Below, one piece after another: positions 30,025-38,484 of a DNA stretch of 64,000 nucleotides. Numbering within the stretch: position 1 is the stretch's first letter; the number at the start of each line of letters is the position of its first letter. The notes beneath the pieces were generated by a model. It worked only from the letters and a program-made list of their open reading frames with translations, searched no databases and was not told the DNA's origin. The position numbers and the translations under genes are program-made. Origin of the DNA: Roseburia sp. 831b (GTDB lineage Bacteria; Bacillota; Clostridia; Lachnospirales; Lachnospiraceae); NCBI RefSeq assembly GCF_001940165.2, contig NZ_CP135162.1, positions 1,415,501 to 1,479,500 on the forward strand. Reading direction: 5' to 3'.

Positions 30025-31456
30025 CATTCATCGGGTCAATGACAATAATCTCATCATTGCCGGATAAGAATACACTGCCCATCTCCATCTTACAGAAAAA
30101 GGACTTACCGGACCCCGGCACACCGAATACGAATCCGTTACCATTGATAAGCTTCTTACGGTTTCCCACATTGATGTTCTTACTGATCTGGTTGATACCA
30201 TAGTAATTGCCGCCGCTGTCATTCAGTTCCTGCACATTAAAAGGCATAAGTACCGCAAGGGACTGGGTAAGCATGGTCCTCATTGTCTCCACCTGTCTTA
30301 CTCCTATCGGAAGTGCTGTATTAAGTGCCTCCCTCTGCTTTAAGAAATGAGTATCAATGGTACAGCTGTTACGCTTTCCAATAGTTTCGATTGTCTCACA
30401 GATACTCTCCAGTTCTTTCTTACTCTCTGCCATTACAATAATGGTAACAGCCACATAGAATAAGCACTGGTCATTTTCCCTGACATCATCCATAATCGCC
30501 TCAATTTCCCTTTTCTCTGTTCTCTTTGCATAAGAGATTTCAGTGGAAAAGTCATTGTTCTTATTACGGACTCTCTGCTGCTTGATGATATCTGATTCAA
30601 TGCCAAGATATTTCTTCTGTAATGTCTTTGTTGTTAAATCCTTTGGCACAGGCACTACATCAATACTCGTAATGGAATGAACCGGAAGGGATGTGATTTC
30701 ATTGATGAAACGGTCCGATAAGCTGCTCGGATACTTCTTAATAAACAGTGCCCTGCAAAACTTATTCTCATCCTCAAAGTGATCCGGATAAAACTTAATC
30801 ATTCCGTTGCACAAATCATTCTTAAAATCTGCTCCCACCTTCTTTGCTTCCTTCAGACTGAAATTGAAGCTGTTTTCATCCCCAAGGTGGTAATAATCAT
30901 AAAGCACCTTGATTCTCTCATCCCCGGATAAAGCAACAATCTCTGCCCCCAGCTCGATAAATGCCTTATGGATGGTTGCCTCCAGGGTTGCAAACTGTGC
31001 CTTTGCCTCCTCAAAATTCTTACGTTCAATCGTGATGGTTAAGTATCTCTCCTGCTCGATACCCTGTCTGCCCTCACGAATCTTCTCCTCGATAATGTCA
31101 TTATAAATCTTACGGAAATTGTCATAGCCATCATCACAGTAGGCAAGCAGCACCTTTTCCCTCAGATCAATCATGTTCTTATTCTTGTTATTTACCGTAA
31201 TCTTGAAATTACAGTCCAAAGAATTTAAGAACTTGCAGTATCTCTCAAAGATACCAATCTGCTCATCCTCCGTGGCAGTGGTGTAATTGATATCCTGAAA
31301 ACGATAGCATTTACTGTACTTGTTCCTTGCTACCTCAAAGATACCATTTTCCGCTACTGCCATGATTTCTATGGTTTCCTGAATGGATTTCGGAGTCTTG
31401 TAAAGCGGCTCACTCGCCTTTTTAAGCTCCTTAAATCCGTCTGCAAATAAACCCAT
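30025..31456 (-). CDS. virB4 exon 1: N-terminal part of the conjugation ATPase
   Basis: 477 codons plus one base, starting MGLFADGFKELKKASEP. It contains the N-terminal CagE/TrbE-like region and Walker A FVFGVPGSGKSFFCKME near its end, followed by DEIIVIDPMN, where the intron interrupts the next (Glu) codon. Read without splicing it would run 21 codons into the intron to a stop at 29960, giving an ATPase without Walker B. It lies between the PrgI gene and the NlpC/P60 region, the standard order for Tn1549-type elements. Confidence 0.92.
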
Positions 31457-31572
31457 ATCTATTTACCTTCCTTTCTGCGTTACGCTTTCCTCATGGATTT
31501 ACGCACCACACCGGGAACAACCCGGCTGGTGCCCGGATTGCTCCCTAAAAGGAAGTCAATCAACTCTTGTTA

Positions 31573-32082
31573 CTATCTTGTTGCCTTAAAGATGGCAATT
31601 CCTGCCACCGCTGCAACTACTGCTGCAATCATTCCAAACAGAATGTTTCTCGTCTTTTTCTTCATAGCCTCAAATTCCTCCTTATTCTTAGTCTGGTCAG
31701 AAGCTTTTGTATCAGCATCCGCTTTGCCCTTTTTCTTCTTACCCGTACTGTTCATTTCAAACTCATACGCTTTAATTGCCGGCTCCCCTTCCGTTGATAC
31801 ATAGGTCAATGCCTTATTGCCAAACATATAGTGAAACTTCCTTCCCATATACTCATAAAAGCTCATGCCGTTATAGGAATAAAAACCGCCTAGTGCAATG
31901 GGTGCCACACAGGGTATTGCCACATAGGCTGCTCCCGTAAGTCCGATATACTTATAAAGCAGAAGAACAAGCCCTCCGCCAACTACCACACTTGCTGCCG
32001 AGAACAACAGCTGCTTTGCGGTAAGTCCCATTGCCACCGACTCCTGATAACGGTCAATGTCCTTATTGATTTCAATTACCAA
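31573..32082 (-). CDS. PrgI-family (VirB3-like) membrane protein
   Basis: 169 residues with a TTG start after GAGG (VIEINKDIDRYQESVAMGLTAKQ). The N-terminus matches PrgI proteins: a short cytoplasmic segment, then two close membrane helices (LLFSAASVVVGGGLVLLLY, TGAAYVAIPCVAPIALGG). Unusually there is a Lys/Asp-rich linker and an extra C-terminal membrane helix (NILFGMIAAVVAAVAGIAIF). PrgI acts next to VirB4 at the inner-membrane platform. It starts 5 bp after the DUF4313 gene. Confidence 0.85.
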   Translation of the reverse strand: MVIEINKDIDRYQESVAMGLTAKQLLFSAASVVVGGGLVLLLYKYIGLTGAAYVAIPCVAPIALGGFYSYNGMSFYEYMGRKFHYMFGNKALTYVSTEGEPAIKAYEFEMNSTGKKKKGKADADTKASDQTKNKEEFEAMKKKTRNILFGMIAAVVAAVAGIAIFKATR

Positions 32083-32087
32083 TTACC

Positions 32088-32489
32088 TCACCTCGCCTTC
32101 TCCTTTACTTTTTCATCCTTTACTCTGCCAATCAGTGTTTCATATGCCTGCATCCCGTCCGGGCAAAGTTCCCTAAGCTTATCCACATTGAACAGATAAA
32201 GTGGATATTCACAAAAGCCGCTTCTTTTTGTCAGTCCCGTAAACTCCCCTAAATCATTGTCCTTGATAAACTCTTCCAGTTCCGGCATGTTATTCATATC
32301 CACATAACCACAGTAAGCCGGCACTTTTCCCAGATTCACCGTAATGTCCCCATATGGTTCCGGACCCATTTCCGATACATCGGTAAGTCCGATATAGAGA
32401 TTCTGGTTATTCAGATAACTGTTTATCTCAAGCTTAACCGGAAACGGCATATGGGTCAGATAGGATTCAAATTCCAGTGTCTTTTCCAT
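32088..32489 (-). CDS. DUF4313 protein
   Basis: 133 residues, GGAGA six bases before the ATG. The pattern FPVKLEINSYLNNQNLYIGL, then EPYGDITVNL and PAYCGYVDMNN, is the DUF4313 family, found almost only in Firmicutes ICEs between the VirB6-like and PrgI genes. Soluble, acidic. Function unknown. Confidence 0.8.
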   Translation of the reverse strand: MEKTLEFESYLTHMPFPVKLEINSYLNNQNLYIGLTDVSEMGPEPYGDITVNLGKVPAYCGYVDMNNMPELEEFIKDNDLGEFTGLTKRSGFCEYPLYLFNVDKLRELCPDGMQAYETLIGRVKDEKVKEKAR

Positions 32490-32502
32490 CACGATCTCCT
32501 TT

Positions 32503-33345
32503 CTACAATCCTAATGCTTTGCTTGTAAGTGACTGTGCTCCCTTCACACTTCCCACGGTCATTGCTATGGTAAATGTCATTTCACACAGATAAATCAGTG
32601 TCTTTGCCCAGTCTGCATAACTTCCCGTAAACGATGGAAGTCCCGCATTGATAAAGGCATTGCACACAATAATGGCAAGTGCCATCGTGACTGCTTCCAT
32701 TACGACGGATAAAAAGTATTTACAGTAAGTCACTACCGTATGGCTGACCATTCTGTTTCCGCCCATTGTGGAAAATGCAATGGCTCCAAGCGGCACAATA
32801 ATCAGTATCTTTAAGAACCTGAAATACACCGTGTAAATGATAAAAAAGCCGCAGATAATGACAATAATCGACAACAATGCTGCCAGTATAAGCATTACCA
32901 GACTTTCTCCAAAACCAAGATTCTTAATGACATCCGCCTGTGTACTGTCAATGGTAAGCTGTACGGTTGTTCCTGCCGATAGCAGATTAACCAGATTTCC
33001 GATTGATGTGAAAAATGCCTTCATAATCGTGACATTGTTTGCCACGAACCACTCTGCAAGACCAAGTCTGATTAACATTCTCAGTATTGCCTCAAATCGC
33101 ATCTCTTCCTTCACATCCACACTCTCCGAGCAGAAACCTATGACAAAGAACAAAACCACAAGGGAAGAACCAACCGCTACAAAGATTGGTTCAATTCCCT
33201 CAATGATTGCCCAGGGTCCGCCACCCTTAAAGCTTACCGGTGACTGCCCAAGCATTGAAAAAACAAGCGATATCTGGTTATTCCAGAAACCAAACACCAT
33301 CTCAAGCAAAGCAAGGATTTTGTCACCAAGTTTGAATATATCCAT
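32503..33345 (-). CDS. VirB6/TrbL-like polytopic conjugation protein
   Basis: 280 residues with about six membrane helices (FVAVGSSLVVLFFVIGF, LVMLILAALLSIIVIICGFF, FRFLKILIIVPLGAIAF, AVTMALAIIVCNAFI, LIYLCEMTFTIAMTVG). The layout and position after the Maff2 pilin-like gene and before PrgI/VirB4 fit the VirB6-like inner-membrane channel component of Gram-positive ICEs. It ends SLTSKALGL. Confidence 0.85.
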   Translation of the reverse strand: MDIFKLGDKILALLEMVFGFWNNQISLVFSMLGQSPVSFKGGGPWAIIEGIEPIFVAVGSSLVVLFFVIGFCSESVDVKEEMRFEAILRMLIRLGLAEWFVANNVTIMKAFFTSIGNLVNLLSAGTTVQLTIDSTQADVIKNLGFGESLVMLILAALLSIIVIICGFFIIYTVYFRFLKILIIVPLGAIAFSTMGGNRMVSHTVVTYCKYFLSVVMEAVTMALAIIVCNAFINAGLPSFTGSYADWAKTLIYLCEMTFTIAMTVGSVKGAQSLTSKALGL

Positions 33346-33402
33346 ACTTGTTACATCTCCTTCCTGTTGTTTTGGGGATTATCCCCTGTTCGTACCTCTA
33401 TC

Positions 33403-33780
33403 TTAGAAACCTAAGAAAGTAAGTACAGTGGAAATACCTGCCATCATAACACCTGCCACAATACCCTTAAGGGCAGAGTTCATGGTGGATGAATCCTGCT
33501 GCTGGTATGCCTGTGCAAACTCCATGACATTCTTTGCAAGGATAATGACACCCACGGCACCGATTACCGCAATAACCAGTGTCTTAAGGTTTTCCAAAGG
33601 CTGTGTTACCGCAGAAGTACCGGTTGATGCCGCAAAGCAGGTGGTTGTCAGCTGGGACATCATCATTCCCACACCGCATAAAGCTGGTACTAATTTCTTC
33701 TTCATTCCTCTTAATCCCTTCATCTTGCTACCTCCATTCATATTGTTGTTAGTTGCTACTGCTACGTTTTCTCTCTTCAT
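33403..33780 (-). CDS. Maff2-family small membrane protein (possible VirB2-like subunit)
   Basis: About 125 residues from MKRENVAVATNNN. A second ATG at 33723 (MKGLRGMKKK) has a stronger GGAGG and is a credible alternative start. From MKKKLVPALCGVGMMMSQLTTTCFA it has a signal-peptide-like segment, then two hydrophobic helices (LVIAVIGAVGVIILAKNVM, GIVAGVMMAGISTVLTFLGF) around a polar loop (YQQQDSSTMNS). This architecture resembles VirB2-type pilins and the Maff2 family that always precedes the VirB6-like gene in clostridial ICEs. Confidence 0.8.
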   Translation of the reverse strand: MKRENVAVATNNNMNGGSKMKGLRGMKKKLVPALCGVGMMMSQLTTTCFAASTGTSAVTQPLENLKTLVIAVIGAVGVIILAKNVMEFAQAYQQQDSSTMNSALKGIVAGVMMAGISTVLTFLGF

Positions 33781-33820
33781 AATCAAAAATCTCCTTTTTG
33801 TTTGTTAGGTGCAGTGAGTA

Positions 33821-33858
33821 AGCCGGATAAAAAAAGATGAATAACATCTATCCGGCTT
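33821..33858. other. Nested inverted repeat upstream of the Maff2 gene
   Basis: AGCCGGATA and TATCCGGCT (33821-33829 / 33849-33857) enclose a smaller GATG/CATC hairpin. On the minus strand the inner hairpin is followed by seven T. It lies in the leader of the Maff2 gene and may terminate or regulate transcription. Confidence 0.45.
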
Positions 33859-33876
33859 AAAACTCCCGAATAGATA

Positions 33877-33975
33877 TCATTCATCCATTCTTATCTGCAT
33901 TGTGTAATTGTTTCTATATCCAAACGGGATTGCTCCCGGTAATAAAGTTAAATCAGGCTTTTCCTGATATGGTAT
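33877..33975 (-). CDS. Possible 32-residue small protein with ATA start
   Basis: The open frame IPYQEKPDLTLLPGAIPFGY and 12 further residues follows AAAGGAGG at good distance, but the codon at the start position is ATA, not ATG/GTG/TTG. The composition (Pro/Gly/aromatic, two short charged segments) looks protein-like. It sits alone between the RelBE terminator and the Maff2 leader. It may be a real noncanonical-start small protein, or a leader whose ribosome site has another use. Confidence 0.3.
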   Translation of the reverse strand: MPYQEKPDLTLLPGAIPFGYRNNYTMQIRMDE

Positions 33976-33998
33976 GCTATAACCACCTCCTTTAAGAC

Positions 33999-34033
33999 GT
34001 GAAAAAGCATCAGACTTTCATGGCCTGATGCTT
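33999..34033 (-). terminator. Terminator of the toxin-antitoxin operon
   Basis: Minus strand: perfect 9-bp AAGCATCAG/CTGATGCTT stem (34025-34033 / 34005-34013), then TTTTTC. Located 5 bp after the toxin stop. Confidence 0.8.
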
Positions 34034-34037
34034 CACA

Positions 34038-34349
34038 TTATAATTTATCTTTGTAATTTTCTAACTGATGAAATATCCCAAGTACATAGACGACATTACC
34101 CTCAATTCGAAAAATCAGAATATAGTCCATGTCCTTTACTACAGCTTCTTTATACCCTTTACTCTTGAGAAACGAATCTCTGCAATCTGCAAATTGATAC
34201 GGATTATCCTCCAAACGGTCATACAACTGTTCAATACCGTCCAGCAAATGTCTCGCTGCCTGTTCATTCCTGAATTTATACAGAATATAATTTACCAGTT
34301 GTTCAAGTAATTCTTCTGTCCTTTCAGTAATAATAAGTCTATAAGCCAT
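34038..34349 (-). CDS. RelE/ParE-family toxin
   Basis: 103 residues. MAYRLIITERTEELLEQLVNYI, then LYDRLEDNPYQFADCRDSF, GYKEAVVKDMDYILIFRIEG and VYVLGIFHQLENY, fit the RelE/ParE toxin fold (ribosome-dependent mRNA interferase or gyrase inhibitor). Its ATG overlaps the antitoxin gene by 11 bases. Inserted between the VirD4 gene and Maff2, it would stabilise the ICE after excision. Confidence 0.85.
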   Translation of the reverse strand: MAYRLIITERTEELLEQLVNYILYKFRNEQAARHLLDGIEQLYDRLEDNPYQFADCRDSFLKSKGYKEAVVKDMDYILIFRIEGNVVYVLGIFHQLENYKDKL

Positions 34350-34599
34350 ATTTTTCCCTCATAGAACCTAAAGAACTTCTTGCATCTTTTGTTCTTCCTT
34401 CTGTAATTTGCTGTTCAGATATCTCAAGCTCTCTATAAACATTAAGTCTACGCATCGTCTTTTCGTAGTTCTCCATGCTCATGATAACCATATCTCCATA
34501 TCCGTTTTTGGTTATATAAATTGGTTCTTCCGCTTTGTGACACATTTCTGAAATTTCCGAGGTATTTTTTAAGTCTTTAATTGGAATAATCTGTGGCAT
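34339..34599 (-). CDS. Phd/YefM-type antitoxin
   Basis: 86 residues starting MPQIIPIKDLKNTSE, with AGGAGG upstream; an ATG three codons earlier is less well placed. IPIKDLKNTSEISEMCHKAEEP, YITKNGYGDMVIMSMENYEK is the Phd/YefM N-terminal DNA-binding fold. The C-terminal helix (QQITEGRTKDARSSLGSMREK) would wrap the toxin. Neutralises the downstream toxin and represses the pair. Confidence 0.87.
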   Translation of the reverse strand: MPQIIPIKDLKNTSEISEMCHKAEEPIYITKNGYGDMVIMSMENYEKTMRRLNVYRELEISEQQITEGRTKDARSSLGSMREKYGL

Positions 34600-34655
34600 A
34601 ATATGCACCTCCTTAACTATGGGCTAATTATACCATTATTATCCCACTTTTTCAA

Positions 34656-36821
34656 TCAGCTATTTGTGACAAATTTTTCCTTCATCGTTTCCACACTCAC
34701 ATCCGGATAAAAATACTGCATAATAACATCCTTTGTTATCTTTTTTGCAATTGCCTTACGCAATTCTTCCTTCTGCTCCTCCGAATAATCCCAGTGAAGC
34801 ATTCGATTTGTGAGAGTATCTTCCCAATCAGGCTCTTTTCTTTTCTTATCCGTATTGACGGTCCCAACTTCCTCTGCCGGCTCCTGCGAATACTCCAGCT
34901 CATTATTCTGCGAACGGTTTAACTTCTCCTTCTCACTTTCCTCCTCAAGCTCAGAAAACCTCCTGCTTAATTCCAAATCTCCAAGCAGCATAAACTCATC
35001 ATAGGAAAGATTGTCTATATAGATGTTCTCCCCCTTCTTCTGAAGCTTCTCGTAATGCTCCACAGCCTTCTTTGACAGAATCTCAAAAGGCGGACCGATC
35101 AGATTACTTTCCTTTGCAACCTGATGTTCATAAGGCTTTCCCTTACCGTCTGCGGTCTGGTTAAACATCGGATGATTAAACGGAACATACTTGTTATCGA
35201 GGATCGGGTCAAAGCCACGGATAAAGATAATACATTTCCTGTTATCCAGCTTTCTGACCTCATCCGGCGTGAATATCTCACGACCAAGCACATCATAATT
35301 CCTTGAGGAACTGCCCTGTCTGCCCTTGGTTTCTCCGCTTGACTTCTTATCAATCGTTCCTTTTCCCAGAAGTTCTGACACATATTTGTGGGTACTCTGC
35401 TCGTTACCTCCAAGATAAATGAAGGTATCGCAGTTGCCGGGAATTGTCTCCCATGTATCCTTAAACAGTGCCTTTAACTGGGCAAAGTTCTGAATGATGA
35501 TAATGCTTGAAATCTCCCTGCTTCGCATGGTGGACAGTAATGAACAGTAGTCATCCGGCAATGCAATATTCGCGAACTCGTCTAACATAAAAGTCACATG
35601 AATCGGGAGTCTGCCGCCACAGTTAAAGTCTGCCTGATAATACAGCTCCTGAAATATCTGTGTGTATAACATACCGATAATAAAGTTGTAGGACTTATCA
35701 CTGTCAGGAATGACACAAAACAGTGCGGTCTTGGTTTCCCCATCTCCGTTTACACCGATACCGATATCCGCAAGATTTAACTCATCCTTGGATAAAAGCC
35801 TTAACACCTGCTTATTTTCCAGAAAGGCAAGTCTTGAGTTGGCACTGATAATAATGGAACGGACTGTATCTCCTGCACCACGCATACACTTGTTGTACTG
35901 CTTTACTGCCGGATGATTTGCTCCAAGTGGCGAATTTTCTTCCAGAAACTTCATTCGCACATCAAGCCTTGATGGTTTCCCCTGCTCCGTAACTTCTGCC
36001 TCTCCAAGAAGCTTTAATACGGTTTCAAAGTTTCTCTTTCCCGGCTTTTCCTCCAGCCACACATAATAAAAGATTGCCTGTAAGAACAGCCCCTCCGCCT
36101 TCTCCCAGAACGGGTCCGAAGGAGTTGCACCCTTTGGTGTGGTATTACTGATAAGGTTGGTAATCAGCTTTACCACATCCGTTTCTTCCCTAATATAAGA
36201 AAACGGATTATAGCAGTCTGACTTATCCATTTCCAAGAGGTTGATAACCTTCACATTGTAGCCATTGTTCTTTAACATCTCCCCGCAGCTTCTTAGGATT
36301 TCTCCCTTCGGGTCAGTACATATAAAAGAACAGTTATGGGGCATCTGCATCAGGTTCGGCTTTACCTCATAGAAAGTCTTTCCTGCACCGGAACCACCAC
36401 AGATTAAAATGTTTCCGTTAAGCTTCAGCCTTCTGAAATCAAGGGACATCTTCACATTCTGACTCAGGATTCGGTTGAAATTCTCATCCTTATCCATCAG
36501 AATCTTGTTTACCTTTGCCGGTGATTCTAACTTGGCTGTACCAAATTCCTTGCCGGGCATATAGTTTCTCTGACTGGTGTAATACATAACAACAGCCATA
36601 GCGTAGACTACTACAACTATGGCTATCATCTTAATCGTATTCTCATTGTAATAATTGGCAAAGGGAGCTTCACACACCTTACTGAACCTCTCCATAAAGT
36701 CCATCAGGTTGATTCCCTGCTCCCATGCCCCGCCTATCAGATATCCAAGATACCCGGCAAGAACTGCACCAAGTAATAAAAACACCATGGACGGTTTCTT
36801 TTTACTTGTCTGCATAGGCAT
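34656..36821 (-). CDS. VirD4/TraG type IV coupling protein
   Basis: 721 residues. There are two N-terminal membrane segments (VFLLLGAVLAGYLGYLIGG, TIKMIAIVVVVYAMAVVMYY). Walker A ILICGGSGAGKTFYEV is at ~140 and Walker B TFMLDEFANIAL at ~413. A conserved TraG segment (SFICTDPKGEIL) is present. The C-terminal ~100 residues are Glu/Lys-rich. It carries the relaxase-DNA complex to the mating channel. The ATG follows immediately after the PcfB-like stop (TAGATG), so the substrate-receptor protein and the coupling ATPase are translated together. Confidence 0.93.
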   Translation of the reverse strand: MPMQTSKKKPSMVFLLLGAVLAGYLGYLIGGAWEQGINLMDFMERFSKVCEAPFANYYNENTIKMIAIVVVVYAMAVVMYYTSQRNYMPGKEFGTAKLESPAKVNKILMDKDENFNRILSQNVKMSLDFRRLKLNGNILICGGSGAGKTFYEVKPNLMQMPHNCSFICTDPKGEILRSCGEMLKNNGYNVKVINLLEMDKSDCYNPFSYIREETDVVKLITNLISNTTPKGATPSDPFWEKAEGLFLQAIFYYVWLEEKPGKRNFETVLKLLGEAEVTEQGKPSRLDVRMKFLEENSPLGANHPAVKQYNKCMRGAGDTVRSIIISANSRLAFLENKQVLRLLSKDELNLADIGIGVNGDGETKTALFCVIPDSDKSYNFIIGMLYTQIFQELYYQADFNCGGRLPIHVTFMLDEFANIALPDDYCSLLSTMRSREISSIIIIQNFAQLKALFKDTWETIPGNCDTFIYLGGNEQSTHKYVSELLGKGTIDKKSSGETKGRQGSSSRNYDVLGREIFTPDEVRKLDNRKCIIFIRGFDPILDNKYVPFNHPMFNQTADGKGKPYEHQVAKESNLIGPPFEILSKKAVEHYEKLQKKGENIYIDNLSYDEFMLLGDLELSRRFSELEEESEKEKLNRSQNNELEYSQEPAEEVGTVNTDKKRKEPDWEDTLTNRMLHWDYSEEQKEELRKAIAKKITKDVIMQYFYPDVSVETMKEKFVTNS

Positions 36822-37955
36822 CTACCTCTTCTTTGCTGTGGCAGATGTGGTTTTGGTATGGGCTGTCTTTGTTCTGGTTTCTGTCTTTGCCTGCGTTTTT
36901 TCATATCTTTCACGCACGGAAGCTTCCACCTTGTCATAATGCCTGTAAAGCTCATCCCCACGCTTTGTTTCTACCACACGGTTTTCCTCATCATACAGCT
37001 TGTAATCCTTACTGCTGTCGATGAAGGTAAGCATGGTCTTTCCACTGTGAATATCCATGATATTCTCTTTGTTAATCCATACATATCTTGCATTCTCTCC
37101 CCAGGTTCCTGGAACCCTTGTCTTGACTGCATGATCATTCTCTTTCACAATCAGGGTCTTGCTGATGGTAACATCCGAAAGATTGGTATTCTTGGATGCG
37201 GACACTGCCATCATTCGTTCTGCAAGGTTCTGATAACCCCTGATACGGTTGATAAAAGCATCCCTGTCCATAATTACCTTATGCTCTCCTGCTTTATTCT
37301 TCTCACCAAGCACACCGATTGTCTCAAGCTGCTTTAACACCGTTTCTGCCTGTGTACTGTCAATGCTGAAGTTTTCCTTTACTGCGTCCACACTGATACT
37401 CTGCTTCTCCATTGCAAACAGACCAACCTTTTCAATCAGTCCGTCCATTGCCGCACTGGCTCTCGCCCCTTCCGCAGTGTGGACTTTCTCGTTTCCCATC
37501 TTCTGGCTCTTCAGGAAATCCATCAGCTTTCCAAGCTGCTTTTCATCCCCGTTTTTCAAATAGTCATCAAATGTGGCAATACGACCAAAGCTTAACTTCT
37601 GAATCATCATATTCACTCTTGGCACAGCCTCTGTATGAAAGATGACCTCACTCAGTCCGTCTTTCTTATTCACATCCGGCAGCACCGAATAGAGAATACC
37701 GTACTTTTTCGCCATCTTCTCCACTTTCTTCATATCCTTGGTTTCAAACTGCAATACCTGCAAATCCCCGCCTTTCATAAGAAGCTTTCTCATGGAAGTC
37801 TTACCAAGTGACTTTTCATAATCAAGCATTCCTTTTAGAAAGTCGATTGCCTTCTGCATGGCACCGATACCGCCACTGCCTACTTTCATTGCAATCTCAA
37901 TCCCATCATATGCGACACGGATAATCTGCACCGCTTCCTGAATCTCTTCTGCCAT
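36822..37955 (-). CDS. PcfB-like (DUF3801) conjugation accessory protein
   Basis: 377 residues from MAEEIQEAVQIIRVAYDG, with GGAGG seven bases upstream; the frame extends further upstream but without a site. The N-terminal ~140 residues show the PcfB pattern (AIDFLKGMLDYEKSLGKTSMRKLL, KKVEKMAKKYGILYSVLPD). A winged-helix-like region and a beta-rich region follow. The Thr/Lys tail (TKTAHTKTTSATAKKR) may bind DNA. PcfB in pCF10 helps present the relaxosome to the coupling protein, which is encoded next. Confidence 0.8.
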   Translation of the reverse strand: MAEEIQEAVQIIRVAYDGIEIAMKVGSGGIGAMQKAIDFLKGMLDYEKSLGKTSMRKLLMKGGDLQVLQFETKDMKKVEKMAKKYGILYSVLPDVNKKDGLSEVIFHTEAVPRVNMMIQKLSFGRIATFDDYLKNGDEKQLGKLMDFLKSQKMGNEKVHTAEGARASAAMDGLIEKVGLFAMEKQSISVDAVKENFSIDSTQAETVLKQLETIGVLGEKNKAGEHKVIMDRDAFINRIRGYQNLAERMMAVSASKNTNLSDVTISKTLIVKENDHAVKTRVPGTWGENARYVWINKENIMDIHSGKTMLTFIDSSKDYKLYDEENRVVETKRGDELYRHYDKVEASVRERYEKTQAKTETRTKTAHTKTTSATAKKR

Positions 37956-37971
37956 CTGACATCCTCCTCTC

Positions 37972-38475
37972 TTATAGTACTGGTTCTCGCAAAGAGCATC
38001 TTGGTGTGAAACTCTGGGATGATTCATTCTCTTCACGAGTTTCTTCCTCATGAGCTTTCTCATCCTCCGTTTCCTGCTCCCTTCTGCTCTCATTGACCTT
38101 TTCCTTAATCTCCTGTGCATCTGCTCTTCTGACCTGCTCCTCTGTCACATCCACGCCGTAAGCCGTAAGCACTTCTGCCAGACGGTTGATTGCCTTTTTC
38201 TCTTCGATACGGTACATCTCAATGGATACCAAAAGGTTTTCAATCTGACTTACCCATGGCGGCTTCATATCAATCATCTTTGCATACTGGTCCATTACCT
38301 TCTGTGATTCCTGTTCATCCTCACAATCAGCAATTTCATCAATCAACTTTCCGGTCAATGTCTTATCCCCACTGCGGAATGCAAACTGAACAACAAACTC
38401 TTTTTCCTTATCAGAAAAGCTATGCTTTGTCTTACACAGTTCACTTACTGTCTCACTTATAATCGTTAAACCCAT
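37972..38475 (-). CDS. Uncharacterised ICE protein with charged tail
   Basis: 167 residues, TAGGAGG upstream. Helical N-terminal ~110 residues (DKEKEFVVQFAFRSGDKTL, VSQIENLLVSIEMYRIEEKK), then an extremely charged Glu/Lys/Arg segment. No membrane helix. Family not recognised. Lies between the coiled-coil gene and PcfB in the relaxosome gene run. Confidence 0.6.
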   Translation of the reverse strand: MGLTIISETVSELCKTKHSFSDKEKEFVVQFAFRSGDKTLTGKLIDEIADCEDEQESQKVMDQYAKMIDMKPPWVSQIENLLVSIEMYRIEEKKAINRLAEVLTAYGVDVTEEQVRRADAQEIKEKVNESRREQETEDEKAHEEETREENESSQSFTPRCSLREPVL

Positions 38476-38484
38476 AACTGCCTC

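Noticed and set aside
33821..33858. Simple terminator upstream of Maff2
   Set aside because: The outer stem has no T-run on either strand; only the inner 4-bp hairpin is followed by T, so it is listed as a nested inverted repeat.
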